Source: Carallia brachiata (taxonomy: Eukaryota > Streptophyta > Magnoliopsida > Malpighiales > Rhizophoraceae). From it: a stretch of DNA of 64,000 nt. This document shows positions 1 to 10,999 of the stretch, piece by piece; the stretch's first letter is position 1, and each line of letters opens with the position of its first letter. The position numbers and the translations under genes are program-made. The DNA is taken from positions 1,767,715-1,831,714 of the forward strand of contig JADCRB010000001.1 of NCBI GenBank assembly GCA_021464245.1, in the 5' to 3' direction. The notes beneath the pieces were generated by a model, which saw only the letters and a program-made list of their open reading frames with translations, was not told the origin of the DNA and did not search any database.

Positions 1-94
1 ACCGGCGCCGGTCAGGAGGCGAATCGGACAGAGGCGGCGGCGAGAGGAGGAATTTCTGGGCCGGCATCTTCAGTTCTTCGAGGACGCAGTGCTA

Positions 95-840
95 GTGCGA
101 CGATGATGATGATACTGATTTTCATCATACAGGTTTTTATAACGCATTTTCTTTTTTTAATTCAACTTTCTTCTTCTTCTTCCTTTTTTTTTTCATGTCT
201 GCTTCTTTCTTGGCCGGCTTTTCTTACTTTTGATTTCCAAGAATCAACCAAGATTCGACCATCTTGAGAGTTTCAGGCGGCCGCGACGATGATACTGATT
301 TACATTACGGTATTTTCTTTTTCTTTTCCTTTTCTTTATAAGTTTTATTTTTCTGTATATATTCCATTAACTTTTCCGATCATTGATTTTCGAGACTCAA
401 TCAAGATTCTGCGATTTGAAGAGTTTAAAGACGCAGAACGAGAACGACGGTGATACTCATTTTGATGACTGTATTTTATTTTTTTTAATTTTCACCTCTT
501 TTTTTCCACTTTGTTTTTGGTTCTATTTCTTTTATTATAACATTTGTCTTTTGTTGGTTTGATAGGAGGTGAAGATTTCTATCCTATGCGCTTCTTGACG
601 ATGCGAAGGAGAGGAGTGATATTGATTTTCATAAAGGCTCGTATAATAATAATAGTAATAATGTAATTCTTCTTTTTAGTTAATATTCTTTGTTTCCTCT
701 TTAAATCTGGTTTTTTTTTTTTTTTTTTTTGTTGGCTGGTTTTCAAGAATCAGGAACTTGTGACGGCTTAAAGTCTCTTTGGTGGACAAGATGAAAAGAG
801 AACAGTGATATCAGTGGGTTCGTGAGATATACATCTATTT
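95..840 (+). repeat. Four degenerate tandem units of about 160-190 bp
   Basis: Units begin near 95, 285, 447 and 607. Each starts with a variant of GACGATGATACTGATTTNCA, continues into a T-rich stretch, and ends with a variant of CAAGAATCAACCAAGATTC followed by GAGAGTTT or GAAGAGTTT. The copies are strongly diverged, so the duplication is old. Confidence 0.5.
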
Positions 841-1317
841 AATCATAAATTTTTAAAATTTTTTTATTTAAGTTTTAAATTTTTTTAAAATTTTATTTCA
901 ATTCTAAATCTTTAATTTTGTTCTAAATCAATTTTTTTATTAGTTAAACTGTTAAAAATTACTGTTGAGTAACAAAATTTTTTTAAAAAGGTAAAATATA
1001 CTATTTTAATTCACCAGTTAATAGAAATACGTTGTGTAATTTTAAAAAAAATTTAAAAAAATAAAAAATTTTAAAATTTTAACTTACATGTTACTATTTG
1101 AGAGTAAAATATAAGTATTTAATAACAAAAAAATTTAAATAATATATTTTACCTTTTTAAAAAAATTTTCATTAGTCAACAATAATTTTTAACGGTTTGA
1201 CTAACGGAAGAACTAATTTGAAACAAAATTAAAAGGTTTAGAACTGAAATGAAATTTCAAAAAAGTTTAAGATTTAAATGAAAAAAAATTGAAAAATTTA
1301 AGACTAAATAAATGTAT
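829..1317. mobile_element. Foldback MITE, about 490 bp
   Basis: The left arm (829 to about 1015) and right arm (about 1130 to 1317) are imperfect inverted repeats of roughly 185 bases. The left end reads ATACATCTATTTAATCATAA; the right end read in reverse is ATACATTTATTTAGTCTTAA. The arms have no coding capacity. A clear target-site duplication is not visible. It resembles the smaller element at 63755-63981. Confidence 0.7.
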
Positions 1318-2984
1318 ATTTTGTGCGTCTGTACATTAGATTATGACGCCTGCTGATTTTTTTGATTTATAAAGTCAGTTACTGTTTATGAATTCTTTTC
1401 ATAATTAATTCGTTGATACATAATAAAATGTTTGAAATCAGATCAGATGGAGGAATATTCACTTTTAAATAAGATACAGATTGTTGAAAGTGCAACCGTT
1501 TTGGTTCTTTCAAAATTATTATTATTTTTTTTTTCCAAATTTGGTTTGATACTTTCTTTTTAATTGGTCTTTAACTAATCTTTTTTTTTTTTCTTTCTTG
1601 TTCTTTCCTTGTAACTTTATTTTCCTTTTTTAATCAAAAATAGGTTGCAATTGGGATTGATGGCATTCGGCAGAAAAGTGAAGCCTCTTTTCTTTTTCTT
1701 GTTCTAGTTTTCAAGTCCCTCATTATCTGCTTGAATACCGATAAATTGAGAAATAAAGGTCAAATGTGATACTGAATTTTTTACTAATCCTGATGACATC
1801 TTCCTTTTATGATTACACTTGTTGATAAAGGTCAAATGTGAGCAAGTAGGAATTAACAATCAGCAATCAGTACCAGCAATCAGCAACAGCAATCAGTAAC
1901 AGCAACATTCAACAATTAATCCAAACAGACCCTTAGAATAGGGACATCCTTTCCCTGAGGGGGATTAACTATTCTGTTGGATGGAAGTCAATATACAGTT
2001 TGAGAAGGAAACAGATACAAGTTATCCTTTCTTTCAAAATGAGTACCAATTTCTCTGCTTTCAGACTCAAAATTGATGTCTAATTTTGATCAATGTTTGC
2101 AGGATGTTCGAAAATTACTACTGTCCATCTGGAGTCACTTGGAGGTAAAATTATTCCTTTTTCTGTTTATCTTTTTGAAACTTTATAAAGACGTAAATTC
2201 TGTAATATTGATTGTTTACCATTTGTTGACGTTAGCCTCAAATCATTCAATAAGGTGCCTACTCTTTCTTTTTGGCTAGACTTGGGTATAAACAACGTAA
2301 CAGGTAACCTCTATCATTAATTTTAGTTTATTTTCCTGTGTTAGTTTTTTCAAGTAAAGTTATTTCTTTCATGAATGCTTCTTTGCTGTGCAGGATACAA
2401 GAAGGTGGTGGAGAAGTTGTACCGTAGAAGTGCATTAGATTTGACAGGTGCTGCAAACTTCAGTCCAGAAGTTTATGCCTTGTGGATAGAGGAGGTTGGG
2501 AGAGGGGGTGGTTGTGCGGGTCAAAATTAGCTCTTTTGTGTTTCCCTTTTTTCTTTTTTTTTTCCTGTGTGCGTTTCTTCCTTTCACTGCTGCAGGTTTA
2601 TATCTATCAAATAATAAAACCGCATAGAAAGTTCTGACTTGAGATTAAACAGGTAGAAGTTAATTGCCAAGAGCCCAACAACAAGCCAACAAAATCAATA
2701 ATAACGAACCTTCCTGGCCCTGTGGAGAGTAGGATTCTGACCATGAGCAGGATGCAGAGGAAGATGAAGAGATATGTCAGGGTTGGTCAGTTTTCTTGCT
2801 ACCATACCTAAATCTACTGTTTGACTGTTATGTTACAAGAAGATATTGTTGACAACCAATATCACTTTCTTGCTTCTTACTGGGCTTTTGTCTTGTCTTG
2901 TTAAGATTAGATATTGAATATCCTTCCTTGGGTTATATTTGTGTTTGATGCAAGTGATGTGCAGGTGTAAGTTGTAGCATAAAT

Positions 2985-3300
2985 ATGAGTTACTAGCTGA
3001 AAGTGTACAAGCAAAAATTAGGACGCTGGGTGGACCAAGGATTGTGAACTGCACTTGAAGATGCTGGAGCATTTTTAGTTTCAGAGCAGACAAAATGGCA
3101 CAAAGGTGAGAAGTTGGTTAAAATTATTCTCATGGACCTTGTGTGTATGTATTTTACTTCCTTTCAAAGTATGTGTTTGCATTTGCAATTGGTAATAAAC
3201 TGCTACTTATACTACCATTTTGGGACATATTTTGCAAGCTATTTTAATGGACATAACTTAACTTAACTTGAAGTAAGCTATTAAAATTTTCTGCTTCAAT
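2985..3300 (+). repeat. Direct repeat copy 1 (about 315 bp)
   Basis: This segment runs from ATGAGTTACTAGCTGAAAGT to about TTTTCTGCTTCAA and is repeated at 3772-4090 with moderate divergence and the same order of landmarks throughout. It covers an exon-like part and the intron-like sequence after it, so it is a genomic duplication rather than retroposition of a spliced message. Confidence 0.75.
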
Positions 3301-3771
3301 TGGTTTGTAGCCTTTTTTTTATGAGTTGTTCTTCTGTCTCTTTTTTCATTATTTCCTTTTCTTTTTGTGTAGAAAATGGGGTGTAATCGGAATTGATGAT
3401 GATCATGGTAAGAACAGTGGAGCCTTTCTTTTCCTTTCTTTTCTGGTACCCATGCTCAGGTTCTTCGGTTTTCATTTGGATGCAGAGAAATTGGACAGCA
3501 AAAGTCAATAGGCTGTCATTTGAATTTTATGGGTACCAAGATTTTTGGTAATCCTGATGATATTTTGGTTCTCCAAATAGATTATGATTATTTTTTTAGG
3601 TGGAATAATTCATGTAAACTTGTCTTCTTGTGATTTTAATTCGTAGATAAGTTGAGAATCAAAGGACATTTGCATTCATTAGGAGGATGATGTATTCTGC
3701 TGTAAAAGAACAACTGTTGAAGGCAAAGATGCGGATTGTTGAAGATATTTGTGTTTGATCTATATATATAT

Positions 3772-4090
3772 ATGAGTTACTAGCTGAAAGTACACAAGCA
3801 AATAACAGGGCACTAGGTGGACCAAGGATTGGGAAATTGCACTTGAGGATGCTGGCGCATTTTGAGTTTCAGAGCAGGCAAAATGGTAAAAAGTGGGAAC
3901 TTGGTTAAAATTATTCTCATGCACTTGGTATGTATATATTTTTTTCTTCCTTTTCAAGCTACATGTTTGCATATGCAATCGGGATACACTGCCAATTATA
4001 CTACCATTTTTGGCAATAAAATTTGCAAGCTATTTGAATGGGACGTACCTTAAATTGAAGTAACCTATTAAAACTTTCTGCTTCATTTGT
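3772..4090 (+). repeat. Direct repeat copy 2 (about 315 bp)
   Basis: Second copy of the 2985-3300 segment, offset by about 788 bases. It shares GGTGGACCAAGGATTG, TTAAAATTATTCTCATG, ATACTACCATTTT and a CTTTCTGCTTCA end. A (TA)n stretch lies immediately upstream. Confidence 0.75.
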
Positions 4091-7000
4091 GAGCAAATCA
4101 TCATCCCTTAAAGCAATTTAGGAACATAAGAATTTGGGGGTTTCTAATTTACCATATCAACAACGAATATTTTTACCTTTCTATTCTAATGGTTTTGATG
4201 ACTTTGTAATATCTCCCAGTGGTTATGTGGAGCAGGTGGCTAGTTGCTACTATTCCTTTCCGTGAATATTCTGCAGGAGTCCTACCTTCTTCTAGGCCAG
4301 TTCCAATGGCAAGTAAATGTTCGGTACTTCTGATGACGGTTGTCACTTAACTCACGATCTAACAACCGTGATTAGATTTAGTAAATTCCATCAGTTAGTA
4401 ATCCTCATGTTGTGTGAATACATAACTTTCTTCTAACAATTGAGAATATGGGACTATTTTCTTTATTGCATCCAATACTTTGGCTGTTTAAGCACTTGCA
4501 TCGACTTTGAAATATCTTCGTTTTATGTTGCACAATGCCTCCCATGCATTTGCTGGATATCATTCCTGGACAGTAACTAATCAATTGTTGAAGTTTGATT
4601 GTCCCATGTAATACTCCTGTCTTGTTTTCATTTTCTGAACATTGCTAACACGTGTTTGCATAGGCTGTCACGGTCGCACTAAATACAGAAACTAGTAGTT
4701 GTTTTGATGGCCAATGCTAGTTGCTATTTGATTGTAGAGCAGATACATCAGTTAAGAGGTCCGCTGACCCTGAGGGTGGTAGTTCAATAAGTCCATGGTT
4801 CTTGGCACAAGAATTGACTGTACACTGTAAGCAAATAGCGTAAGAATGTAAACCCATATTTTCCATTTAGCCTTTGTGGAGTTCAATTATTCTATGAGAA
4901 AAAAGAAGTATGCACTAAACATATTTCGCTTCTGTTAGAAAGTAACTGCACCTGTATTACACTTTCTGGTCATTGTTATGAAGTTGGAATCTTGTATTTT
5001 TGTGATCTTACTGATGTTACGATAATAGACAGATAACCATCAAAATGACTCAACTTGACACTTTTCTGAAATTGGGAAGATGGTTTAGATGAGGAGTTTG
5101 TTAAAACATGAGAACTGTCTTTCAGACCCTTCTAGCTGAAGTGGGTGCCGTTTGTTAACAATATCAGGTATATGCCTTCACTTAGTGCTAAAAAAAATTT
5201 CCTTAATGGTCCCTTACTGGTCCTTTTGCTGATTGTCTTTTCCTGGGTTGGTTTTTTCTTTCTGTGGTCAGTTTGGATATTTTGAATACATTAGACTTTG
5301 GGGGGGTATTAATTTTCTTCATTGTCTGTCGACCTGTGTTCATTTCTTGAATTATTCAATTGGAATCTGTGGAATTGCATCCATGTATGTCGGATCTTCT
5401 TCATCTTTAGGTAACGGGTCATAAGAAGTAGCTTCTCAATTCTAAGTGAAGCATTCTTCAATCTGATCTTTTGCATTGTTATGTTCGTTGCTTGTCACCT
5501 AATCTACCAAACACAAATTCACTTTCCAAGAAGAAGAAGCTTCTCTGTTGTCCTTCCTCATAATCCTTCCCTGTTTGATCAGTCTCTCCCCCCACCCCCA
5601 AACCAAATTTTCACTTCAATTCTCTTTGCTTCATTCGAGCATCTTCTTGCTTTAAATATCGCCACCCATCATAAGTCGTTTTTGATATTGCTATTTGATT
5701 TCAACTATCCATCAAAAGCCTGCGGGTGTACTTTTGTTTGTTTTTTTTTTTTTTTTGGGTACGCCGGAGAGGTATCCTTTTGTGTGGGAACTCACCTGAT
5801 CCTTCCCCAGCAAGGTGGTACTTGCTTGTAATTTGCACTTCTTCATGGTTAACTGGTTATGGTCAATTGATTATGTTCTACACCCGAAAGTTTTACACCA
5901 AATGCATTTTGCGTTGGCTTTTCTTTTCTTTTTGTCTTTTAAAGGATTGAAAGAGGTGGGAAGATGCATTCTTCATGAGCAGCTATATTGGGGAAGCTGT
6001 TGCTGCTGCCGACGGAGTCTCCGGGTATGAACAAAATCTCAATTCTAAGCAAAGTATTCTTTTCCTATTGATTAGGCATATTGAGAGTCTAATGCTTTCA
6101 AGTATACAGGCTTTTGGCTTTTGATATGGGCTTTTTGTGACTGACTTCGAAAAGCCTGTTACTTTCTGTTGATTATCTTATTGTTGCTAATAAAATATGA
6201 GTTCTGGTTTGGATAGGTTAGCAAACTTGGCCATCAAACATTTGGGACAATGATTCCGGGTAATTGAAATCTGAGCGACACCAGATATTCTGTGATAAAA
6301 TTTGTAACTCTTTTCTTTTCGTCTTTGTTGCCTGTTGGGCTGCTCAAAATGTTGACCCTTCATTGTTTTCTCGGGAACTGATGGCTAATGCTTCATGTCT
6401 TTTAGGGGATGAAGAGGTGGTGTTTTTGACCGCCAATAGAAAGAAGATTTTATTGCATATACTCTTTCTGGTTGCTCAGTTTCCTCAAGTTAATTGATAT
6501 ATTTCCAGGTTGGATCATGTCTGTGTCTTTTTGTCGGTTTCTAACCATTTTTTCTTGTTCTTTTCTTTATTTTCCCGAAACCGGGTTGCAATCAGAATTG
6601 GGAGCAATAATAGTAAGAACAATGAAGCCTTTTTCCCTGCTTCCTCTGTTCAAGTCCTTGGTTATCTTTTGGGATGACAGGAAAATGGAAAAGAAAAGGA
6701 TTTTTTTTTTTTTTTAAAATTTCCATGGGTAACAAGATTATTGGACAGGTTGATATTATTTCAGTTTTTCATGCATTATTTGACTAAGCTTGCTGATGGA
6801 CAGATACTTGATACGAACTACGTGTTCTGGCGGTTAGTAACTTATAGATGAGCAGAGAATCAAGGATATCGGCATTCTCTGAGGATGATAACATAATCTG
6901 CTGCAAAAAGGAACATTTGCTGGAAGCAAAGATACAGCTTGTGAAGGCAGAAGATACAAGTTATCCCTTTTTTTCCCAAACAACTACCCAGTCTTCTCAA

Positions 7001-7788
7001 TGAATTCATGGAATTAACATGGTTTGATACGCAAATTTGTTATTCTGCTCGTGATGTTTGGCAATTGCTGCTGTTCATCTGGGTCTAATTGGGGGGTAAA
7101 GTTTTGCAATTTGTTTTGGATCTTCAAAAGTAATTTTTTAGTCACGCTCTTTGTTTGATGTTTGGAATTGGAGCCAAACAGAAGTTGACCTCAAAGCACT
7201 CAGGCTTCGCCAACTTTAGGGACAGTTTACCATGGTTTTTGGGGTTCTTATTTTTTTTTTTTCAACTTTCTCATGGTTATATTTTTCATGATATGAATTC
7301 TTTGTCTCGCAGAATTCAAAAACAGTGTGGAAAATCTGTACAAGCCTCCAAGTGCACGGATTTTGCAAGGGAATCGTTTTTGAAGTGCAGACATTTATTC
7401 CTTGTGGAAAGAGAACGGGTTGGGAGGTTTCTGTGTAAAGAAATGAATTCATTTTTCCTTATTTTTCAGCTTGTGCTTCTCTTTTTCTTCGATGTGCTGT
7501 TTGCCCAGATAGAAAATTCAGATATGTTAGTTAAATCTTTCTTCCTTGTTCTGTCACCACTGAAAACGTAACTGACCAACATAACCAAGCTGTGAAGATG
7601 AGCCGAACGAGGAGGAAGACGGTGTGGATTTTATAAGGTTCTTCTGGTTTTTCTTTTCCTTGTTAGTTATTACACCTAATTTTACGTATTCCATGACTAT
7701 TATATTGTAGTGGGAGCATGATACTGGTTACAGCCAATACCTTTTTTTTTTTTTTTTTGCTTACTTTGATGCGTTAAACTGATGTTCC

Positions 7789-7938
7789 TAACCACTTCAA
7801 TTTTTGTGGATCCTTATAAAATGTGATTCTGTTGCAGCAGATTATATTTATAGTTGATGCAAGTAACCACTTTGCTTTTTGTGGATCCTTATAAAATGTA
7901 ATTCTATTGCAGCAGGTTATATTTGTAGTTGATGCAAG
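7789..7938 (+). repeat. 75-bp tandem duplication
   Basis: Two adjacent copies (7789-7863 and 7864-7938) share TAACCACTT, TGTGGATCCTTATAAAATGT, the TTGCAGCAG block and TAGTTGATGCAAG. There are only a handful of mismatches, so this duplication is younger than the other repeats in the region. Confidence 0.85.
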
Positions 7939-8099
7939 TGGGAGCTTGGCATTGATTCTGATGAAAAGTGCGACAACAGGTGCTGCATTTAAGTTAGCCA
8001 GCTGAAAGTTGTACCAGCACAGATCAGGTGAGAAATAAAGGCATAACACTGTAAAAAATCGTGATTCACCTTCAAATTCAATTACCTGACAAGAAAGTT

Positions 8100-8690
8100 A
8101 TAAAACTCTATAAGTTATTATGACCAATGTTTTAAGAAATGAAGTGGTCATTGAATTAAAAATTTTAGAAATTAAGATTCAATCAATTACCGTAATTGAA
8201 TCAATAAAATTGATATTTAATTTTAAATATATAAAAATTAAATATATATATATTATATAAAATGTCATATTTATAAGAGATAAATATATTTTATATATGT
8301 ATATATTAGAATACTTATATTTGTAGATTCAATATAAATAATTTACGATTTAATATAAGGTAAGTTTAATTATTAATGAAATTAATGTATCAATCTCTAT
8401 AAATAAATTAAACCAAGAAAACACAGTAATATATATTAAACACAAATAATTTATGTCAAATATTTTAAATAGAAATTTATTGTAATTTATGTATTTTTAT
8501 TTAAATTAATTCATTTTTTTAAAAAATAATTTAATATGAGAGAAATAATTAATGATTTAAAAAAAGAAATAAAAAATATTATTTGTTAATTTATTAGTTA
8601 CATAATAAAAAAGAATGAGAAAGCAAAAAATCCGCTCTTAATTCTCTCTCTTTTTTTTACGGAAATAACTTGTAGTATTAATAATTATCA
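8100..8690. other. AT-rich spacer, no gene seen
   Basis: Very AT-rich, with runs of ATATAT and TTTAAA. No ORF, RNA gene or clear element boundary is visible. Confidence 0.5.
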
Positions 8691-9870
8691 AAAAAATATA
8701 CACAAGATTAACACATAGGTGTCGGAAATACCTGCGCATAGTAGAGATACAATACGGCTCAAAGACCTACAAATCATACGGTCACTAAGACATTTCATTG
8801 ACTGAGCTTGAAACCCAGAAGAAGACAATCTTCTGACGAGAATATAAACCGACACGTAACCAAATCTAACTAACCATAAAGAGTTACTTAGACCTAATTT
8901 GGTCCGACGAAATTGTATATGGCAGCCCCGCACTTAAACGGACTTGTGACGAATCGATGGACCGTATCGAACACTAAATTTCTGCCAAACTAAACTACAA
9001 CCTACATAGTAGCGGTAACAATACACCAAATACAAAAAAACACAATAAAAATCTTCCCAAAAGGTAACAGAAGATCCAAAAATGGTGCTGAGCAGCGACA
9101 ACGTCAACCATTCACTGGAATAAGGGGCTAACGACGCACACCAAAAAGAGGCAACGACAAATCGGAGGAAGGCGGCTGTGACTGGGATACGAAGGGGCTG
9201 ACGACGCACACCAAAAAGAGGTGATGACAAATCGAAGGAAGGCGGCTGTGACTGAGATACAAACAATGGTTATAAAGAAAAGGGTGGTGTAGGCGACGAC
9301 ACTAGCAAAAGACCTGTTGGTGTGAGCAACGGTGGTGGCGCCAGCACTGGCGCCATCTTCATTACCGATAGAATCCAACCAGATGGTTGCGTCGGCGATA
9401 AGTACAACGCGCCGATAGTAGGATCCGAGTTGGAATCGGTGATGACGGCAACCGACACGGTGGCTCTGGCGATTGAGACAGTGACGGACACAGCAGCTTC
9501 GACAGTAGAAAAAGCAGCAAAAATGGTGGAACGAGAGACAGTATGTCGACGGCAACGAATATGACGCTGGGAAGACTTTGGGTGGTTTTATTTGAAATGA
9601 ATCTAAGAAAAAGAAAAAAGAGACAAAAAAAAAAATTAACAACTGCAATAATAGAAGAAGAGAAGCGGAAAAGGAGGGAGGGGAGGGAAATAAAAAGAGA
9701 GGAAATGGAGAGGAAGGCAAAAAGGATTGTCAGAATTGGTTGGTTAGCGCCAATGGCTGAAAGAAAGGTTGGTGGGTTAACTAAGTTGATTGGTTGGAGG
9801 AGTTTAAAGAGAGTACTTTTAGAGAGAGGGTGGTCATCCACACTTAATTTTCTTGCGTTATAAAAATTGT
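8690..9870. other. Low-complexity ORF region, no recognised gene
   Basis: This block is less AT-rich than its surroundings and has overlapping medium ORFs on both strands. Their translations are biased (Ser/Phe/Leu-rich on minus, Thr/Ala-rich on plus) and match no family I know. The sequence could be part of an old retroelement, but no reverse transcriptase, gag or LTR motif can be read. It contains a 70-bp tandem duplication. Confidence 0.35.
9124..9265. repeat. 70-bp tandem duplication
   Basis: Two copies with a 70-base period. Both carry ACGACGCACACCAAAAAGAG, then GACAAATCG(G/A)AGGAAGGC and GGCTGTGACTG(G/A)GATAC. They differ at few positions. Confidence 0.85.
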
Positions 9871-9879
9871 ACTTAAATC

Positions 9880-10998
9880 AATGTTGTTAAAATCGGCTCG
9901 AACCGACCGGTCTGACCGGTTCAACCGGTGACCGGCCAAAGGTCCGGGCAGGTTTATGGCTACAGTTACCCCTTAACTCGGACCGGTCAAAACCGGTTTG
10001 AACCGGTCAAAAACCGGTCAAAACCGGTGAAAACCGGTCAAAAACCTGACCCGGTTCAACCGGTTCAAACCGAGTATAAAAGTTTTATAAATTATAATTT
10101 GATCCCAATGTTTATTTAAATTATAATTTGAGTTTTAAATTTAATTAAAATTTTCAATTTAGTCCTAAATTTATCAAAACTTTCAATTTAGTCCTAAATT
10201 TATCAAAATTTTCAATTTAATCCTTAAAAATTAAAAAAGTAATATTTAATAATCATGTATAAGTATTATTTTTTTAAATTATTTTTATAAAATATATATA
10301 TTAATAAATACCGGTTCAAATATCGGTTGAACCGGTTGAATATTGACCCACTAATATTTCCGGTCCGGTTCTGACAATTTGACTTAAATAATATTTTTTT
10401 TTCTTAAAAAAAAAAGTTAAACAAAACACATTTTGATCCAGGGAAGAGGCGCCTTTCTTAGCACTTGACTGGTGGATGGTTCCGACGCTGGAGGCTGCCA
10501 TGTTCTGGGCAAAATTTTCCATCATTTAGACGAAAAAAATTAATAGTTGAAAGAAAAATATCTGAAAAAATTTTTAGAATATAATTAATAAAAAATTATT
10601 TATAATTATATAAATTTATTGTGTAATGAATAAAAAATAATTTTGTTCTTTTTTTAACTGTATTTATAATGAATACAGTTATATAATAAATTTAATAAAT
10701 TACATTACAAAAATTTTTTTAATAAATTTTTTTTGACCTTATAATATAACCCATTTTAAACGACGTGGTGCTCTTTAAAACGCCGTGTCACTATAAGTCA
10801 TGTCACTATAAGTCAAACCAATTAAATTGATAAATTATAACCATTTTATTAATTTACGGTTGAATTAGTTAATTTACTAATTAAATAATTAGTATGTAAA
10901 ACTTACATTTTAAGAAAATAACTGACCGGACCAAAGTTCGGTTTCCAATTCAACCAATTTCACCGACCGATTCATTTGATTTTAAAATCCATGTTTAT
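9880..10998. mobile_element. CCGGTT-dense non-autonomous element
   Basis: The left part (9890-10080) is packed with variants of ACCGGTCAAA and AACCGGTT, which recur near 10310-10375 and, weaker, near 10920-10970. The ends look inverted: AATGTTGTTAAAATCGG on the left and, in reverse, AAACATGGATTTTAAAATC on the right. No transposase is present. Elements of this composition are common in angiosperm genomes; the superfamily cannot be assigned from sequence alone. Confidence 0.5.
10145..10228. repeat. Short tandem repeat, about 34-bp unit, 2.5 copies
   Basis: The unit TTTCAATTTAGTCCTAAATT followed by TATCAAAA is repeated in tandem inside the CCGGTT-dense element. Confidence 0.8.
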
Positions 10999-10999
10999 G

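Larger units (their letters stand above)
1..8100 (+). other. Unrecognised region with repeated exon-like segments
   Basis: No protein family is recognised here. The first 120 bases are GC-rich, like the 5' end of a plant gene. Downstream, short open exon-like stretches lie between T-rich intron-like stretches on the plus strand, for example near 2395-2500, 2650-2775, 4740-4830, 5945-6025 and 6845-6960. Several recur as diverged copies: the segment at 3640-3740 resembles 6840-6960 and, in shorter form, 1447-1495; 2100-2145 resembles 7050-7100; 2395-2450 resembles 7305-7370. Translated copies share a charged helical stretch of the form LLxAKxxIVE. No reading frame joins them convincingly and no long ORF exists. 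It could be a decayed, internally duplicated gene, a long non-coding transcript, or a many-exon gene outside my recognition. Confidence 0.35.

Noticed and set aside
9112..9841. Overlapping ORFs of 159-202 codons on the minus strand
   Set aside because: Their composition is low-complexity (Phe/Leu/Ser runs from pyrimidine-rich DNA), there are no domains, and tandem repeats lie inside. Not supported as genes.
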